From assembly GCF_009746565.1 (NCBI RefSeq), contig NZ_WRPN01000003.1:248001-312000 (forward strand): DNA of 64,000 nt, written 5' to 3'. This document shows, piece after piece, positions 8,437-17,912 of the stretch. Numbering within the stretch: the stretch's first letter is position 1; every line of letters starts with the position of its first letter. Source of the stretch: Mariniflexile maritimum (GTDB lineage: Bacteria; Bacteroidota; Bacteroidia; Flavobacteriales; Flavobacteriaceae). The translations under genes were made by a program, and so were the position numbers. The notes below the pieces were generated by a model. The model did not search any database. It had not been told where the DNA came from and was given only the letters and a program-made list of their open reading frames with translations.

Positions 8437-8935
8437 CACCCCTAAAGTCCCCTCAAGGGGACAATCGAAACGCTGTAACAACCATGAAACATCGAAACGC
8501 TGTAAAACACTTCTAGGGGCAATCGAAGAGGCAAAAAAAGTGAAAGAATATGGTTATGGAATGATGCTACTATCCTTATTTTACTGAACAACCTAAGTGG
8601 TAAACACCCCTAAAGTCCCCTCAAGGGGACAATAGAAATGGGGTAACAACCATGAAGCACTCCAGGGGTCTATGGAAACGCTGTAAAACACTTCTAGGGA
8701 TAATCGAAGAGGCAAAAAAAGTGAAAGAATATGGTTATGGAATGATGCTACTATCGTTATTTTACTGAACAATCTAAGTGGAAAACACCCCTAAAGTCCC
8801 CTCAAGGGGACAATCGAAATGGGGTAACAACCATGGAGGACTCAAGAGGACAATGGAAACGCTGTAAAACAACTCTGAATTCGCATCGAGGGGAAAAGGC
8901 AACGTTATAGAATCATGGTGGTTGCTCATTATCAA
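8437..8935. repeat. Three tandem copies of a ~170-180 bp non-coding repeat
   Basis: Units begin at 8437, 8605 and 8786 with the same CACCCCTAAAG motif, each followed at +10 by the perfect hairpin GTCCCCTCAAGGGGAC (8447, 8615, 8796). The first two units are alike over nearly their whole length, including a block around GAATATGGTTATGGAATGAT and the end TTATTTTACTGAACAA. The third matches for about 90 bases and then decays. The shorter motif GAAACGCTGTAA recurs inside the units. No credible gene is present; a 65-codon frame at 8390-8587 covers only one copy and looks accidental. It fills most of the 818-base gap between pdhA and cdd. Confidence 0.85.
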
Positions 8936-8937
8936 TA

Positions 8938-9420
8938 TCACAACACCGATTTATCAAAAATTAATGGCAGCAAATTTGCTAACGAAGCAGATTTGGTTAT
9001 GGCGCCTGTTTCACCCATAAAATAGATTTCGATAGGGGTTTCCTGTTTTATTTCATACTCTGCAATGGCTTGCCTGCACGCACCACAAGGCGGAATGGGA
9101 CTTGTTGTTGGCTTTGTTGCTGATGTTGCAGAAATGGCCATTCTTACAATTTTGGCTGCTGGAAATTGGGAACCTGCATAATAAATAGCGGTTCTCTCGG
9201 CGCATAGACCCGATGGATAGGAAGCGTTCTCTTGGTTGCTTCCCGTTATAATTTCACCATTATCCAAAAGTATGGCGGCACCCACATTAAAATTTGAATA
9301 GGGCGCATAGGCTTTACCGCGCGCCTCTATGGCTTTCTGCATTAAAAAAGCGACATCTTTTGGAAGTTCTTCTAAGTTTTCAAAAACGAATAACGTGGAC
9401 TCAATTTTAACTTCTTTCAT
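8938..9420 (-). CDS. cdd: Cytidine deaminase
   Basis: Pyrimidine salvage enzyme that deaminates cytidine and deoxycytidine to the uridine forms. The 160-residue size fits the homotetrameric three-cysteine type: Cys73 and catalytic Glu75 in LCAERTAI, and Cys112/Cys115 in PPCGACRQA hold the zinc. The substrate-binding Asn and Phe in SNFNVGAAIL are present. It lies downstream of porV in the same direction, but a terminator-like hairpin at 9461-9489 separates them. Confidence 0.95.
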   Translation of the reverse strand: MKEVKIESTLFVFENLEELPKDVAFLMQKAIEARGKAYAPYSNFNVGAAILLDNGEIITGSNQENASYPSGLCAERTAIYYAGSQFPAAKIVRMAISATSATKPTTSPIPPCGACRQAIAEYEIKQETPIEIYFMGETGAITKSASLANLLPLIFDKSVL

Positions 9421-9460
9421 AAAATTATTTTCAATAAAGTTATAAAACTATTTTAGACAA

Positions 9461-9489
9461 AAAAACTATTGCGGTTGCAATAGTTTTTG
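9461..9489 (-). terminator. Terminator hairpin after porV
   Basis: Perfect 10-bp stem AAACTATTGC/GCAATAGTTT with a 4-base loop; on the minus strand it is followed by T-rich sequence. It is 23 bases past the porV stop codon. Confidence 0.65.
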
Positions 9490-9511
9490 TTATCCAATTC
9501 ATTTTTTACTG

Positions 9512-10774
9512 TTAATATTCGTTATAAGTTCCTGCGCCTATGTTGAAGGTTAACGAGAAACGTAAGGTGTTTTCAAGCGGACTCTGTACTTTGGATGCGG
9601 AGAACAAATAAGATAAATCGATATTTACCACATTGGCCTTAAAACCAGCACCCAGAGCTAAAAACTTACGGGCCCCTTTCTCTTCGCTTTCGTTAAAATA
9701 GCCGGCTCTAAAGGCAAATGAGTCTTGATACACATATTCAGCACCTAATGAATAGGTGAACTCTTTTAACTCTTCACTAAAACCATCGGGCGCATCGCCA
9801 AAGGACTGGAACATGCCTGACAAAAAGTTTACGTTGGGATCTTTACCTTTGTAAATACTTACGTTTCGAGCTATTGGGTCTCCTACCAAAGTATCAACTC
9901 CTTCATCATAAACCCCGTTGGCATTGGTATCGGTATATCTGTATTCATCGTTATAAATGGGCGGTGTTGGCACCAACAGTTTGGTTACCTCGGCAGTTAC
10001 CGCAACTTTGTTATAATCGTCGAATATAAAATCGAAACCGGCCCCTAAACGCAAGTTGGTAGGCTGAAAGTTTTCTTCACCACCTTCGTCATATTTGAAT
10101 TTCGGCCCAATATTTTGAATGGCAAAACCCATGCGCCACCGCCCGTTAAAATCGGAATATGCTTCTTCTTCACTTTGATAATAACCTGAAATATCTACAC
10201 CAAAGGTACTTGCTGCTTTTGCATCGGCAAATTCTTCAGCTGCTGAAATTTTCAAATCAGACCTTAAATAACGCATGGCTACCGACATGGCGAATTGGTC
10301 TGACAAACGCAAGGCATAAGATGCATCGATGGTTAGCTCGTTTGGTCTTTCAATAAGTGGTGTAAAATTACCTTGGTCTGCTTGTGCTTGTGTTATAATT
10401 TCTATATCACCTAATGAAAAATATTTAAAACTGGCCGCAAAAGCACTTCTATCGTCCAAACGATTGAAATAGGTAACGTTTCCTAAAAAAATATCGTTAA
10501 CCAATTTACTTAAATAAGGGGTGTAACTTACCGCTACGCCCGATTTGGTTTCAGAAAACACATATTTTGCTGGGTTCCATTGTTGGGAAAACGCATCAAC
10601 CGATGTTGCCACACCCATATCGCCCATGCCTGCTGCCCTTGCATCGGGCGCAATCAATACAAATGGCAGCCCTGTTGTAATGACCCTGTTATCTAAGTTT
10701 GGTATTAATGTTGTTTGTGCCGTTACATTCAAAATAAATGCAAACGCGAGTAATAGCAATAACTGATTTTTCAT
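9512..10774 (-). CDS. porV: PorV, type IX secretion system outer-membrane protein
   Basis: Outer-membrane beta-barrel of the FadL-like fold that ferries type IX cargo to the PorU sortase. The start at 10774 (MKNQLLLLLAFAF) gives a clear signal peptide ending near TAQ and 420 residues; a Met 16 codons upstream lacks signal character. The mature N-terminus LIPNLDNRVITTGLPFVLIA and the APDARAAGMGDMGVATS block are characteristic of PorV, and alternating barrel strands run to the C-terminus. It follows porU by 34 bases and is probably its operon partner. Confidence 0.92.
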   Translation of the reverse strand: MKNQLLLLLAFAFILNVTAQTTLIPNLDNRVITTGLPFVLIAPDARAAGMGDMGVATSVDAFSQQWNPAKYVFSETKSGVAVSYTPYLSKLVNDIFLGNVTYFNRLDDRSAFAASFKYFSLGDIEIITQAQADQGNFTPLIERPNELTIDASYALRLSDQFAMSVAMRYLRSDLKISAAEEFADAKAASTFGVDISGYYQSEEEAYSDFNGRWRMGFAIQNIGPKFKYDEGGEENFQPTNLRLGAGFDFIFDDYNKVAVTAEVTKLLVPTPPIYNDEYRYTDTNANGVYDEGVDTLVGDPIARNVSIYKGKDPNVNFLSGMFQSFGDAPDGFSEELKEFTYSLGAEYVYQDSFAFRAGYFNESEEKGARKFLALGAGFKANVVNIDLSYLFSASKVQSPLENTLRFSLTFNIGAGTYNEY

Positions 10775-10808
10775 AAATTGGTTTTTATTTAACAAATATA
10801 AATGTTTA

Positions 10809-13800
10809 TTAGAGTATAACAAGTTTCTCTATTTTTTCTACTTTTTTATTTAAGAAGTCTGATTGCACGGTTAGCTTGTAAATATAAACGCCCTTGCCTA
10901 TTTTATCGCCAAAATCGTCCCTTCCGTCCCATACTATATCCCTGGACAAAGTGCTTGTTGAAACAACGCCTCCAGAGGTTTGCCCATTTAAGGTACGAAC
11001 CAACTTACCCGAGACAGTGAATACCTGTACTGAAACGTTTAAAGGTGTGGAACTATTGTGATTGAACCAAAATTCTGTATAATTTACAAACGGATTTGGG
11101 TAATTAAGCACATTGTTTATTACCAGGGCTTCATCTTTATCGAACACAACAAACTGAATTTCGGCAATGGATGAATTATTATAAACATCCCAAGCCTTTA
11201 GGGTTAAGGTATGCAGCCCTGGAGCTAAATTCCTAAAAGGAAAACTTACCACGCCTTTTTGATAATTATCCACTTCTGTTTGGTAATAATCGTTTAAAAC
11301 TACGGGGTTTGTTTCGTCGCCATCAATAATAGCCACTATATCGTGCCCAATGCCGCTTGCGGTGTTAATACCATTGGCATCTTCCAACTTTGCCAATAAG
11401 GTTGGCGATTCATTTGTTATGCCGCCAGACACAAAGTTTTCATCATTCATATAAAGTGTAATAACAGGGCCTATGTTGTCCTGTTCTGCATTTTCGTTTA
11501 GGCCGCCAATTTTAACGGTATTTACGCTGGCCCCGGTTTGGTTTTCCAACAAGGTTTCATCTTTGGCATAAAAACTTACCTTTCCAAAACCTACCGGAAT
11601 GCCAATATCCTTTGGTACCACAAAATCGAACTCAAACAGACCGTTCTTAACCGAAGCTTGCCCCCTGAAAATAATTTCACCCAAGGTTTTAAAATCCAAT
11701 TTAACCAATTGGCCGTTTAAATAAATACCATCGTTTCCCAATGTTTGGCGGTCAATATCCTTATCGTAAATAGTGGTTGAAAGTATTCCCGTATAGTTGT
11801 TTAACACGTTACCGGCCACATCGGTTACTTCGCCTGCCAATTTAACACGGCTCAAGGCTTTTAGAACATCGGTTGATTGTGCAATGGGCACATCGTTAAT
11901 TTTTGTTAATACGATGTTTGGTTTTGCAAAGGCCAACTTCATGGCGGGGTCGCCAATAAAAAAGATGAGGCTTTTTTGGCTTTGACCACTAATGGCTGGA
12001 TCGTTTTTTGTTAGGCGCAACGCCTCGCCCATAGAGGGATATTCATTGGCTTGATAGGGGTCGTTATCGCTGTACGAAAACAGGTATTGCCCTAATACAT
12101 TATTAAAAACAATGGCAAAACTTACAAAAATTTGTCGGGTGGTAGTAATTAAACCAATAGCGCCCGCTTGTTTGTTCCAATAGGTTAATTCGCCGGCCGT
12201 TTCGCGAAAGGGATTATCAAACTTGGTGAACTCGCAGGTAACGGTTACAAAACAATTCAACTTATTATAATTGCGCAAGCTTTCAATATCGGTCTTTAAA
12301 AAAATACGTTCTTGTGCCAATCCTTCTTCACCACCATGGCCAAAATAATTTACTACCAAAGCGCCCGTGTTTATGGCATTAACCATCTCGTTATTGACTT
12401 GAGGATAGCGATTTCCGCCCGCAGAAGTTTCTTGTTTATACGCATCGGAATGTATCTTGACCACATTCATAAATGGTTTGTTTTGCGTAACCAAGTTGCC
12501 CACATTATCGGTTGTTTCCTGTAGGATGCCTTCCCAATCTTGATCCACATCATCGGAAACTACCACAAAATTATTGCGCCAGCTACCTAGGGATTCTTTG
12601 GCATAGTACGATTCAATTTTATCGACCAATTCCTTGGCGCGTTGAGGTGTATCGGCTAAAATTCTGCCAACGGCAATATCCAGTTTATCACTAGATGCCA
12701 TGGTGCCTTCATTGGCATCCATCATGCCATAGAAATCATCGGAAACAAACGAACTTGTTAAATTAAAACTGCTGTATGAGTGCCACGACGGCACAATATT
12801 GGTATTGTTGGGAATTCTGTTCTTATAATCAAACGAGCCATCGCCAAACAAGCATAGGTATTTTATTTTTTTATCGGGCGCACTCGCGTTGTCATAAACA
12901 TATTTCACCAAATTCCTAATGGCGCCAATATCTTGGTTCCCTGTGCTGAATTCATTATAAATTTCATTTAAACCAAACACCTTAACGTTTAGGTTATACT
13001 GTGTTCTATTAATTTGTGCCAAACGTTCGGCTTGGTTCAACATGTTGTCTGGTGCTACAATAATATAATCGACATCTTGAAATTGGCCTTGGGCATTTAA
13101 AAACACCGTTCCTTTTATATTTTGGTTCGCTACCGTAGTTTTTGAATCGAGTTTAGGCTCGAAATAATCCAAGGGCGTAACGGCAACATAGGTTTTCAAG
13201 GTGCCCAAGGTTGCTGTAAAACTAAGGCTGGACGCGGCATCTGTATTGATTACGTTGGAAATATTATAACCATCGGTTACATCCCAAACCTCAGAAATTT
13301 GTGAAGCATTACTAATGGTATATTGTCCAATACCAGAAGCCGAGGCCACCGCACCGTTTTTAAACTGAAACTGCTTTTTGTTGAAATTTAACGCCCGGGT
13401 AGCTTCAATTGAAATATAATCTAGATATGTTAATGCACTGGGATTGCCCTGATTGTTATAATTTAACCCGACCGAAATCTTAGGGGCATTTACCGTTATA
13501 CTATTATTGTAGCTTGCTTCACCCGCTAAACTTGGTTTTGAAGCACCGGCAATAGATAACGTAGAAATGGCACTACCGTTAACCGAAAGCTGAATGGAGG
13601 TTGCCGTAGTTGCAGCCGATGCCACATATACCTTTAGCTTTATTGGCACGGTGGTTACTAAATCTGGAAAATCGAAATTAAAGGTTTTATTATTATCAAT
13701 ATCAAAACGTTCGCCAAACCAGCGTCGTCCTAACGATGCGATATTATAGAGGTCGGTTTCATGAAACTTATAATCTTCAAAGGTATTGATTGCTAAGTTA

Positions 13801-14690
13801 ATAGGCCCGCTAGGTTGAACAAATGGCTGTATGCGTTTACCAAAACCGCTACTTACGTTTATATAATAATAGGTTTTATCGGTATAACAGTTTATATTGG
13901 TATTGCTTTCATTGTTAAATCCTTTAGGGCCTTCGGCGTAAAACAATATGTAGTCGTCGTTATTAAAAACACCATCGCTTTCGCCCACAAACTTAATAGC
14001 ATTTTCTTGCACATCAAACGGATAGGCCACGGCATTTGAATACGGAATCATGCGTCCTCCATTACCATATAACTTTATCGTTCGTGGGTCCACCTCATTT
14101 ACCCTAACGCCCAAACGTTGCAAAAAACTTTTCGATAATTTAAAAACACCCGTAGTATCCACATAAAAACGGTACCATTCGCCCGTGTTCAATACCGAAT
14201 TTGAAACAGCGGCGGCTTTAGCAAATTTATTTAACACCGAGGTTTTGTTGGCAACACTGCTTGTATTGTAACTTATTTGGAAAGAAGTTACCTTTTTAAA
14301 ATTACCTTGATCATTTATTATAGGCGAAAGCTGGAAAACCGCATATTGCTTATCGCGTGCAATCGCATTTTTTAAACTGAAGGTTAATTTTTTGGGAATG
14401 GTGCTAACATCCAAATCTTTCAACTCACTTTTTGGGATGGAGGCGTAATTAACATTATTTACCGTTATGGAAGCTTCATTTATAGAATTTGATAGGGCCC
14501 ATTGTGATACAAACAGCAAGCCTTCATCGAAATTAAAACTAAAATTTTCTGCATTGAACGATGGAATTTCTATGGTATAGGTATCGGTAGAAATTTTTTG
14601 GGCGGAACGCCAATCAATCGTAAATGTGCGCTCTTGCGCAAAAACAACGCTACCAACTACACATAAAATCAGTAATAATTTTTCTTTCAT
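10809..14690 (-). CDS. porU: PorU, type IX secretion system sortase (C25 peptidase family)
   Basis: A cell-surface gingipain-like cysteine protease that removes the C-terminal sorting domain of type IX cargo and attaches the cargo to the surface. The 1293 residues have a signal peptide (MKEKLLLILCVVGSVVFAQ), an N-terminal beta region, the C25 catalytic region (about 540-910) and C-terminal beta domains ending in a FlgD-like section (WDGRDDFGDKIGKGVYIYK). The probable catalytic pair is His785 in YFGHGGEEG and Cys819 in VTVTCEF, so the enzyme looks active. It lies upstream of porV and divergent from gldJ, the order known from Flavobacterium johnsoniae. Confidence 0.94.
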   Translation of the reverse strand: MKEKLLLILCVVGSVVFAQERTFTIDWRSAQKISTDTYTIEIPSFNAENFSFNFDEGLLFVSQWALSNSINEASITVNNVNYASIPKSELKDLDVSTIPKKLTFSLKNAIARDKQYAVFQLSPIINDQGNFKKVTSFQISYNTSSVANKTSVLNKFAKAAAVSNSVLNTGEWYRFYVDTTGVFKLSKSFLQRLGVRVNEVDPRTIKLYGNGGRMIPYSNAVAYPFDVQENAIKFVGESDGVFNNDDYILFYAEGPKGFNNESNTNINCYTDKTYYYINVSSGFGKRIQPFVQPSGPINLAINTFEDYKFHETDLYNIASLGRRWFGERFDIDNNKTFNFDFPDLVTTVPIKLKVYVASAATTATSIQLSVNGSAISTLSIAGASKPSLAGEASYNNSITVNAPKISVGLNYNNQGNPSALTYLDYISIEATRALNFNKKQFQFKNGAVASASGIGQYTISNASQISEVWDVTDGYNISNVINTDAASSLSFTATLGTLKTYVAVTPLDYFEPKLDSKTTVANQNIKGTVFLNAQGQFQDVDYIIVAPDNMLNQAERLAQINRTQYNLNVKVFGLNEIYNEFSTGNQDIGAIRNLVKYVYDNASAPDKKIKYLCLFGDGSFDYKNRIPNNTNIVPSWHSYSSFNLTSSFVSDDFYGMMDANEGTMASSDKLDIAVGRILADTPQRAKELVDKIESYYAKESLGSWRNNFVVVSDDVDQDWEGILQETTDNVGNLVTQNKPFMNVVKIHSDAYKQETSAGGNRYPQVNNEMVNAINTGALVVNYFGHGGEEGLAQERIFLKTDIESLRNYNKLNCFVTVTCEFTKFDNPFRETAGELTYWNKQAGAIGLITTTRQIFVSFAIVFNNVLGQYLFSYSDNDPYQANEYPSMGEALRLTKNDPAISGQSQKSLIFFIGDPAMKLAFAKPNIVLTKINDVPIAQSTDVLKALSRVKLAGEVTDVAGNVLNNYTGILSTTIYDKDIDRQTLGNDGIYLNGQLVKLDFKTLGEIIFRGQASVKNGLFEFDFVVPKDIGIPVGFGKVSFYAKDETLLENQTGASVNTVKIGGLNENAEQDNIGPVITLYMNDENFVSGGITNESPTLLAKLEDANGINTASGIGHDIVAIIDGDETNPVVLNDYYQTEVDNYQKGVVSFPFRNLAPGLHTLTLKAWDVYNNSSIAEIQFVVFDKDEALVINNVLNYPNPFVNYTEFWFNHNSSTPLNVSVQVFTVSGKLVRTLNGQTSGGVVSTSTLSRDIVWDGRDDFGDKIGKGVYIYKLTVQSDFLNKKVEKIEKLVIL

Positions 14691-14754
14691 CGCTAAAATA
14701 ACGCTAATAATAAGCAGTTAGTATTAAAAAACCACATAATATTACAAACTAAAG

Positions 14755-14762
14755 CAAAAATA
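14755..14762 (-). promoter_or_regulatory. Possible -7 box for the porU-porV operon
   Basis: Reads TATTTTTG on the minus strand, an exact TAnnTTTG match 65 bases upstream of the porU ATG, in the 264-base divergent region shared with gldJ. On the plus strand the best candidate for gldJ is the weaker TATATTGC near 14923. Confidence 0.4.
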
Positions 14763-14954
14763 CAATAATAAATTAGTAAAACACACGTTTATACAACACA
14801 AAAACACGATGCAAAACAGCAAAAACATCGTTGTAGTGTATAAAAATTAGGGTGAAATGCACTTTTTTTTGATGAAATTCAAAAAAATCGCTTGCGTTGT
14901 TCGGTTTAATTCTTATATTGCACCACCAAAAATATTATTAGCTTACTTAAACGT

Positions 14955-16646
14955 ATGGATATGAAAAAAGTAGTAGCGTTCAAGGTTTTATTAGTTTTAG
15001 CTTTAACAGTAGCTACAACTGGTTGTAAAAAATCTTCGAGTACAAAAAATAGTTCTAGAGCTACCGGATGGCAAATAAACTCCCGCGAAGGTGGTTTTCA
15101 ATACAATTCCGACTTTAAAGAACAGGAAACCTCTCCAGGTTTGGTATTTATTGAAGGAGGCACCTTTACCAAAGGTCGCGTACAGGACGATGTGATGCAC
15201 GATTGGAACAACACCCCAAACCAACAGCACGTGCAGTCATTTTACATGGACGAAACGGAAGTAACCAATGCTATGTACATGGAGTACCTCGATTGGATTA
15301 AACGAGTTTACCCCCCATCCGATGAAAACTTTAGGGCCATTTACGAAGGCGCTTTGCCCGATACTCTTGTTTGGAGAAACCGATTGGGGTACAACGAAGT
15401 GATGACCGAAAATTATTTACGTCACCCTGGTTATGGCGAATATCCGGTAGTTGGTGTAAGCTGGATCCAAGCAGTTGAATTTGCAAACTGGAGATCAGAC
15501 CGTGTTAACGAGTACAACCTAGAAAAGGCAGGTTACCTGAAGCGTGATGCCAAAATTGTAGATGTAAACGCAGAATCTACCTTTAATACAGATACTTACA
15601 TAAATGCCCCTTCGTTAACTTATGGTGGCAACGAAGAAGTTATAAACCCCGAAAGAGGCAACAAACGCTTTGTTAGAAAAGATGCCGATGGCAACGAAAC
15701 CAACATTTATGCAACCCGTGAAACAGGGCTTATTACGCCCAAGTACAGGCTACCAACCGAAACCGAATGGGAATATGCCGCTTTAGGATTAAGCGAAATA
15801 CGAAGCTACAACCTATACCGTGGACGAAAAAAATATCCATGGGACGGACAATACACCCGCAACGGCTCACGTAAATACCGAGGCGACCAATTGGCCAACT
15901 TTAAACAAGGAAAAGGCGATTATGGCGGTATAGCAGGTTGGAGCGATGATGGTGCCGATATTACAAACAAAGTAAAATCATACGAACCAAACGATTACGG
16001 TTTATATGATATGGCTGGCAACGTTGCCGAATGGGTAGCCGATGTTTACAGACCAATTGTAGATGATGAATACAACGATTTTAACTACTACCGAGGTAAC
16101 GTTTACACCAAAAACGCCATTAATGAAGACGGTTCGGTGAAAATAGTTACAACCGATAACATTGTTTACGACACGCTATCAAATGGTAAAATAGTGGCTA
16201 GAAATTTACCCGGTGAAATATTACAAGTTCCCGTTGATGAAAACGAAACCTATTTACGCACTAATTTCGACAGAAGCAATGCGGTAAACTTTAGGGATGG
16301 CGACAGACAATCGTCGCGTCGTTTTGAGAATTTCGATGAAGATGAAGAAACAAACGGAAAAACCGATGAGACCAGAAAAATGTACAACTCGCCAAAAAAC
16401 ATAATCTCAAGAGATTCCACAGGAAAAATATTAAGGGAATACGACAGGTCCAATACCAGAACGTCCTTAATAAATGATGAAGTAAGAGTGTACAAAGGCG
16501 GCTCTTGGAAAGATAGAGAATATTGGCTAGACCCCGCACAACGACGCTACTTCCCACAGGATATGGCAACCGATTATATCGGGTTTAGATGTGCCATGTC
16601 GCGCGTGGGCTCCAAATCAAAACAGAAAAACAAAACCAAAAATTAA
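14955..16646 (+). CDS. gldJ: GldJ gliding motility lipoprotein
   Basis: Envelope lipoprotein needed for gliding and stability of GldK, part of the type IX/gliding apparatus. The 563 residues begin with a lipoprotein signal (Cys24 in ATTGCKKS) and continue with a formylglycine-generating-enzyme/sulfatase-modifying fold (EGGTFTKG, MDETEVTN, LPTETEWEYAA, YDMAGNVAEWV, KGGSWKD, IGFRCAMS). It resembles GldK but, as expected for GldJ, has long inserts rich in Asn and Asp. The C-terminus is Lys-rich. Start is either 14955 or the ATG at 14961 (MKKVV); the choice does not change the signal. Confidence 0.93.
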   Translation: MDMKKVVAFKVLLVLALTVATTGCKKSSSTKNSSRATGWQINSREGGFQYNSDFKEQETSPGLVFIEGGTFTKGRVQDDVMHDWNNTPNQQHVQSFYMDETEVTNAMYMEYLDWIKRVYPPSDENFRAIYEGALPDTLVWRNRLGYNEVMTENYLRHPGYGEYPVVGVSWIQAVEFANWRSDRVNEYNLEKAGYLKRDAKIVDVNAESTFNTDTYINAPSLTYGGNEEVINPERGNKRFVRKDADGNETNIYATRETGLITPKYRLPTETEWEYAALGLSEIRSYNLYRGRKKYPWDGQYTRNGSRKYRGDQLANFKQGKGDYGGIAGWSDDGADITNKVKSYEPNDYGLYDMAGNVAEWVADVYRPIVDDEYNDFNYYRGNVYTKNAINEDGSVKIVTTDNIVYDTLSNGKIVARNLPGEILQVPVDENETYLRTNFDRSNAVNFRDGDRQSSRRFENFDEDEETNGKTDETRKMYNSPKNIISRDSTGKILREYDRSNTRTSLINDEVRVYKGGSWKDREYWLDPAQRRYFPQDMATDYIGFRCAMSRVGSKSKQKNKTKN

Positions 16647-16662
16647 GTTTTTATCCCATAAA

Positions 16663-16695
16663 AAAAGTCCTAATTAATGTTAGGGCTTTTTTTTA
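16663..16695 (+). terminator. Terminator after gldJ
   Basis: AAGTCCTAA and TTAGGGCTT pair (one G-T) around TTAATG and are followed by eight T. It lies 20 bases past the gldJ stop; the A-run on the other side may let it also serve obgE, which converges from the right. Confidence 0.7.
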
Positions 16696-16749
16696 TGGAA
16701 ATTATTTGGGGAATATGGTGATAAAACGTTTTTTTTGAAAGCCTACTAC

Positions 16750-17748
16750 TTAACCATTAAGCATTTTCCAGAGCGTATCCTTTAATTGCGTGATACCTTG
16801 TTGCGCTACTGATGATATAAAAAGATAAGGAATTGGCAATTCGTTATCCAACAATTCCTTAAGTTCAGCTTTTAGCTCATCGTCCAGCATATCGCATTTT
16901 GAAATGGCAATGATACGGTCTTTGTCAAGCATTTCAGGGTTATAACGTCGCAACTCATCCAACAGAATATCGTATTGTTTCCTAATATCGGGCGCATCGG
17001 CAGGAATTAAAAACAATAAGATGGAGTTACGCTCGATATGGCGCAGAAAGTAGTGCCCAAGGCCCCGTCCTTCCGCAGCACCCTCAATAATACCGGGAAT
17101 ATCGGCTACTACAAAAGTTTGAAAATCGCGGTATTGCACGATGCCCAAATTGGGTTTTAGCGTAGTGAACTCGTAATCGGCAATTTTTGGTTTTGCAGAG
17201 GTAATAACCGAAAGCAGGGTCGATTTTCCTGCATTGGGAAAGCCTACCAAACCAACATCGGCCAAAACTTTTAATTCGAGGGTAATGTGTTTTTCCTCAT
17301 GCGGAATACCAGGTTGTGCATATCGTGGGGTTTGGTTGGTTGCTGTTCTAAAATGCCAGTTGCCCAAACCACCTTTACCGCCTTCGGCAATTATTTTTTC
17401 TTCACCATGTTCCGTAATTTCAAAAATAATATCGTTGGTTTCGGTATCCCTAACTACCGTTCCTAAAGGCACTTCTACATAAGCGTCTTCCCCATCGGCA
17501 CCAAAACTTCGGCTACTTCCACCATGCTCGCCATGGCCTGCTCGAATATGTTTTTTAAATTTTAAATGAAGCAGCGTCCATAAATTTGCGTTACCACGAA
17601 GGATAACATGGCCACCCCTGCCGCCATCGCCGCCATCGGGACCACCCTTTTCAATAAACTTTTCGCGGTGCAAATGCGACGATCCTTTACCTCCGTTGCC
17701 GGAGCTAACATACATTTTCACATAATCAACAAAGTTTCCTTCTGTCAT
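16750..17748 (-). CDS. obgE: GTPase Obg/CgtA
   Basis: Conserved ribosome-associated GTPase involved in 50S assembly and growth control. The 332 residues hold the glycine-rich Obg fold (1-158; blocks such as [10 protein letters not shown]) and the G domain with G1 GFPNAGKS, G3 [16 protein letters not shown], and G4 ISKCD. The extra C-terminal domain of some homologues is absent, which is normal in this phylum. It follows the HPRT-Adk gene after a 163-base gap holding inverted repeats. Confidence 0.95.
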   Translation of the reverse strand: MTEGNFVDYVKMYVSSGNGGKGSSHLHREKFIEKGGPDGGDGGRGGHVILRGNANLWTLLHLKFKKHIRAGHGEHGGSSRSFGADGEDAYVEVPLGTVVRDTETNDIIFEITEHGEEKIIAEGGKGGLGNWHFRTATNQTPRYAQPGIPHEEKHITLELKVLADVGLVGFPNAGKSTLLSVITSAKPKIADYEFTTLKPNLGIVQYRDFQTFVVADIPGIIEGAAEGRGLGHYFLRHIERNSILLFLIPADAPDIRKQYDILLDELRRYNPEMLDKDRIIAISKCDMLDDELKAELKELLDNELPIPYLFISSVAQQGITQLKDTLWKMLNG

Positions 17749-17756
17749 AAATAAGC

Positions 17757-17812
17757 TAAAAGTTAAAAGTTAAAAATTAAAAGTTTTCGGGCTTTGTGGC
17801 TTTTAACTTTTT
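17757..17812 (-). terminator. A/T-rich inverted repeat, possible terminator after the HPRT-Adk gene
   Basis: Repeated AAAAGTTAAAAG motifs at 17759-17781 face CTTTTAACTTTT at 17800-17811, separated by a loop with GGGCTTTGTGG. Several alternative pairings are possible. Confidence 0.4.
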
Positions 17813-17817
17813 GGTTC

Positions 17818-17912
17818 ATTCCCGCAAGGGCGGAAATCTTATAAAAGGAAATTGATTTCACAAAAAATCTATCATTTAAGATTTATTGAGATATCAGTTT
17901 CCGCTGGAATTT
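17818..17912. repeat. Degenerate dispersed intergenic repeat
   Basis: Holds TTCCCGCAAGGGCGGAAAT, an imperfect palindrome, and GAGATATCAGTTTCCGC then TGGAATT. The second part resembles 5428-5452. It reaches the 3' end of the HPRT-Adk gene. Likely an eroded palindromic repeat. Confidence 0.35.

Noticed and set aside
8390-8587. 65-residue ORF in the pdhA-cdd gap
   Set aside because: It lies in one copy of the tandem repeat, the frame is not kept in the next copy, and it has no recognisable features.
8437-8935. CRISPR array
   Set aside because: The repeats are ~170-180 bp units with internal similarity throughout, not short repeats with unique spacers, and no cas genes are near.
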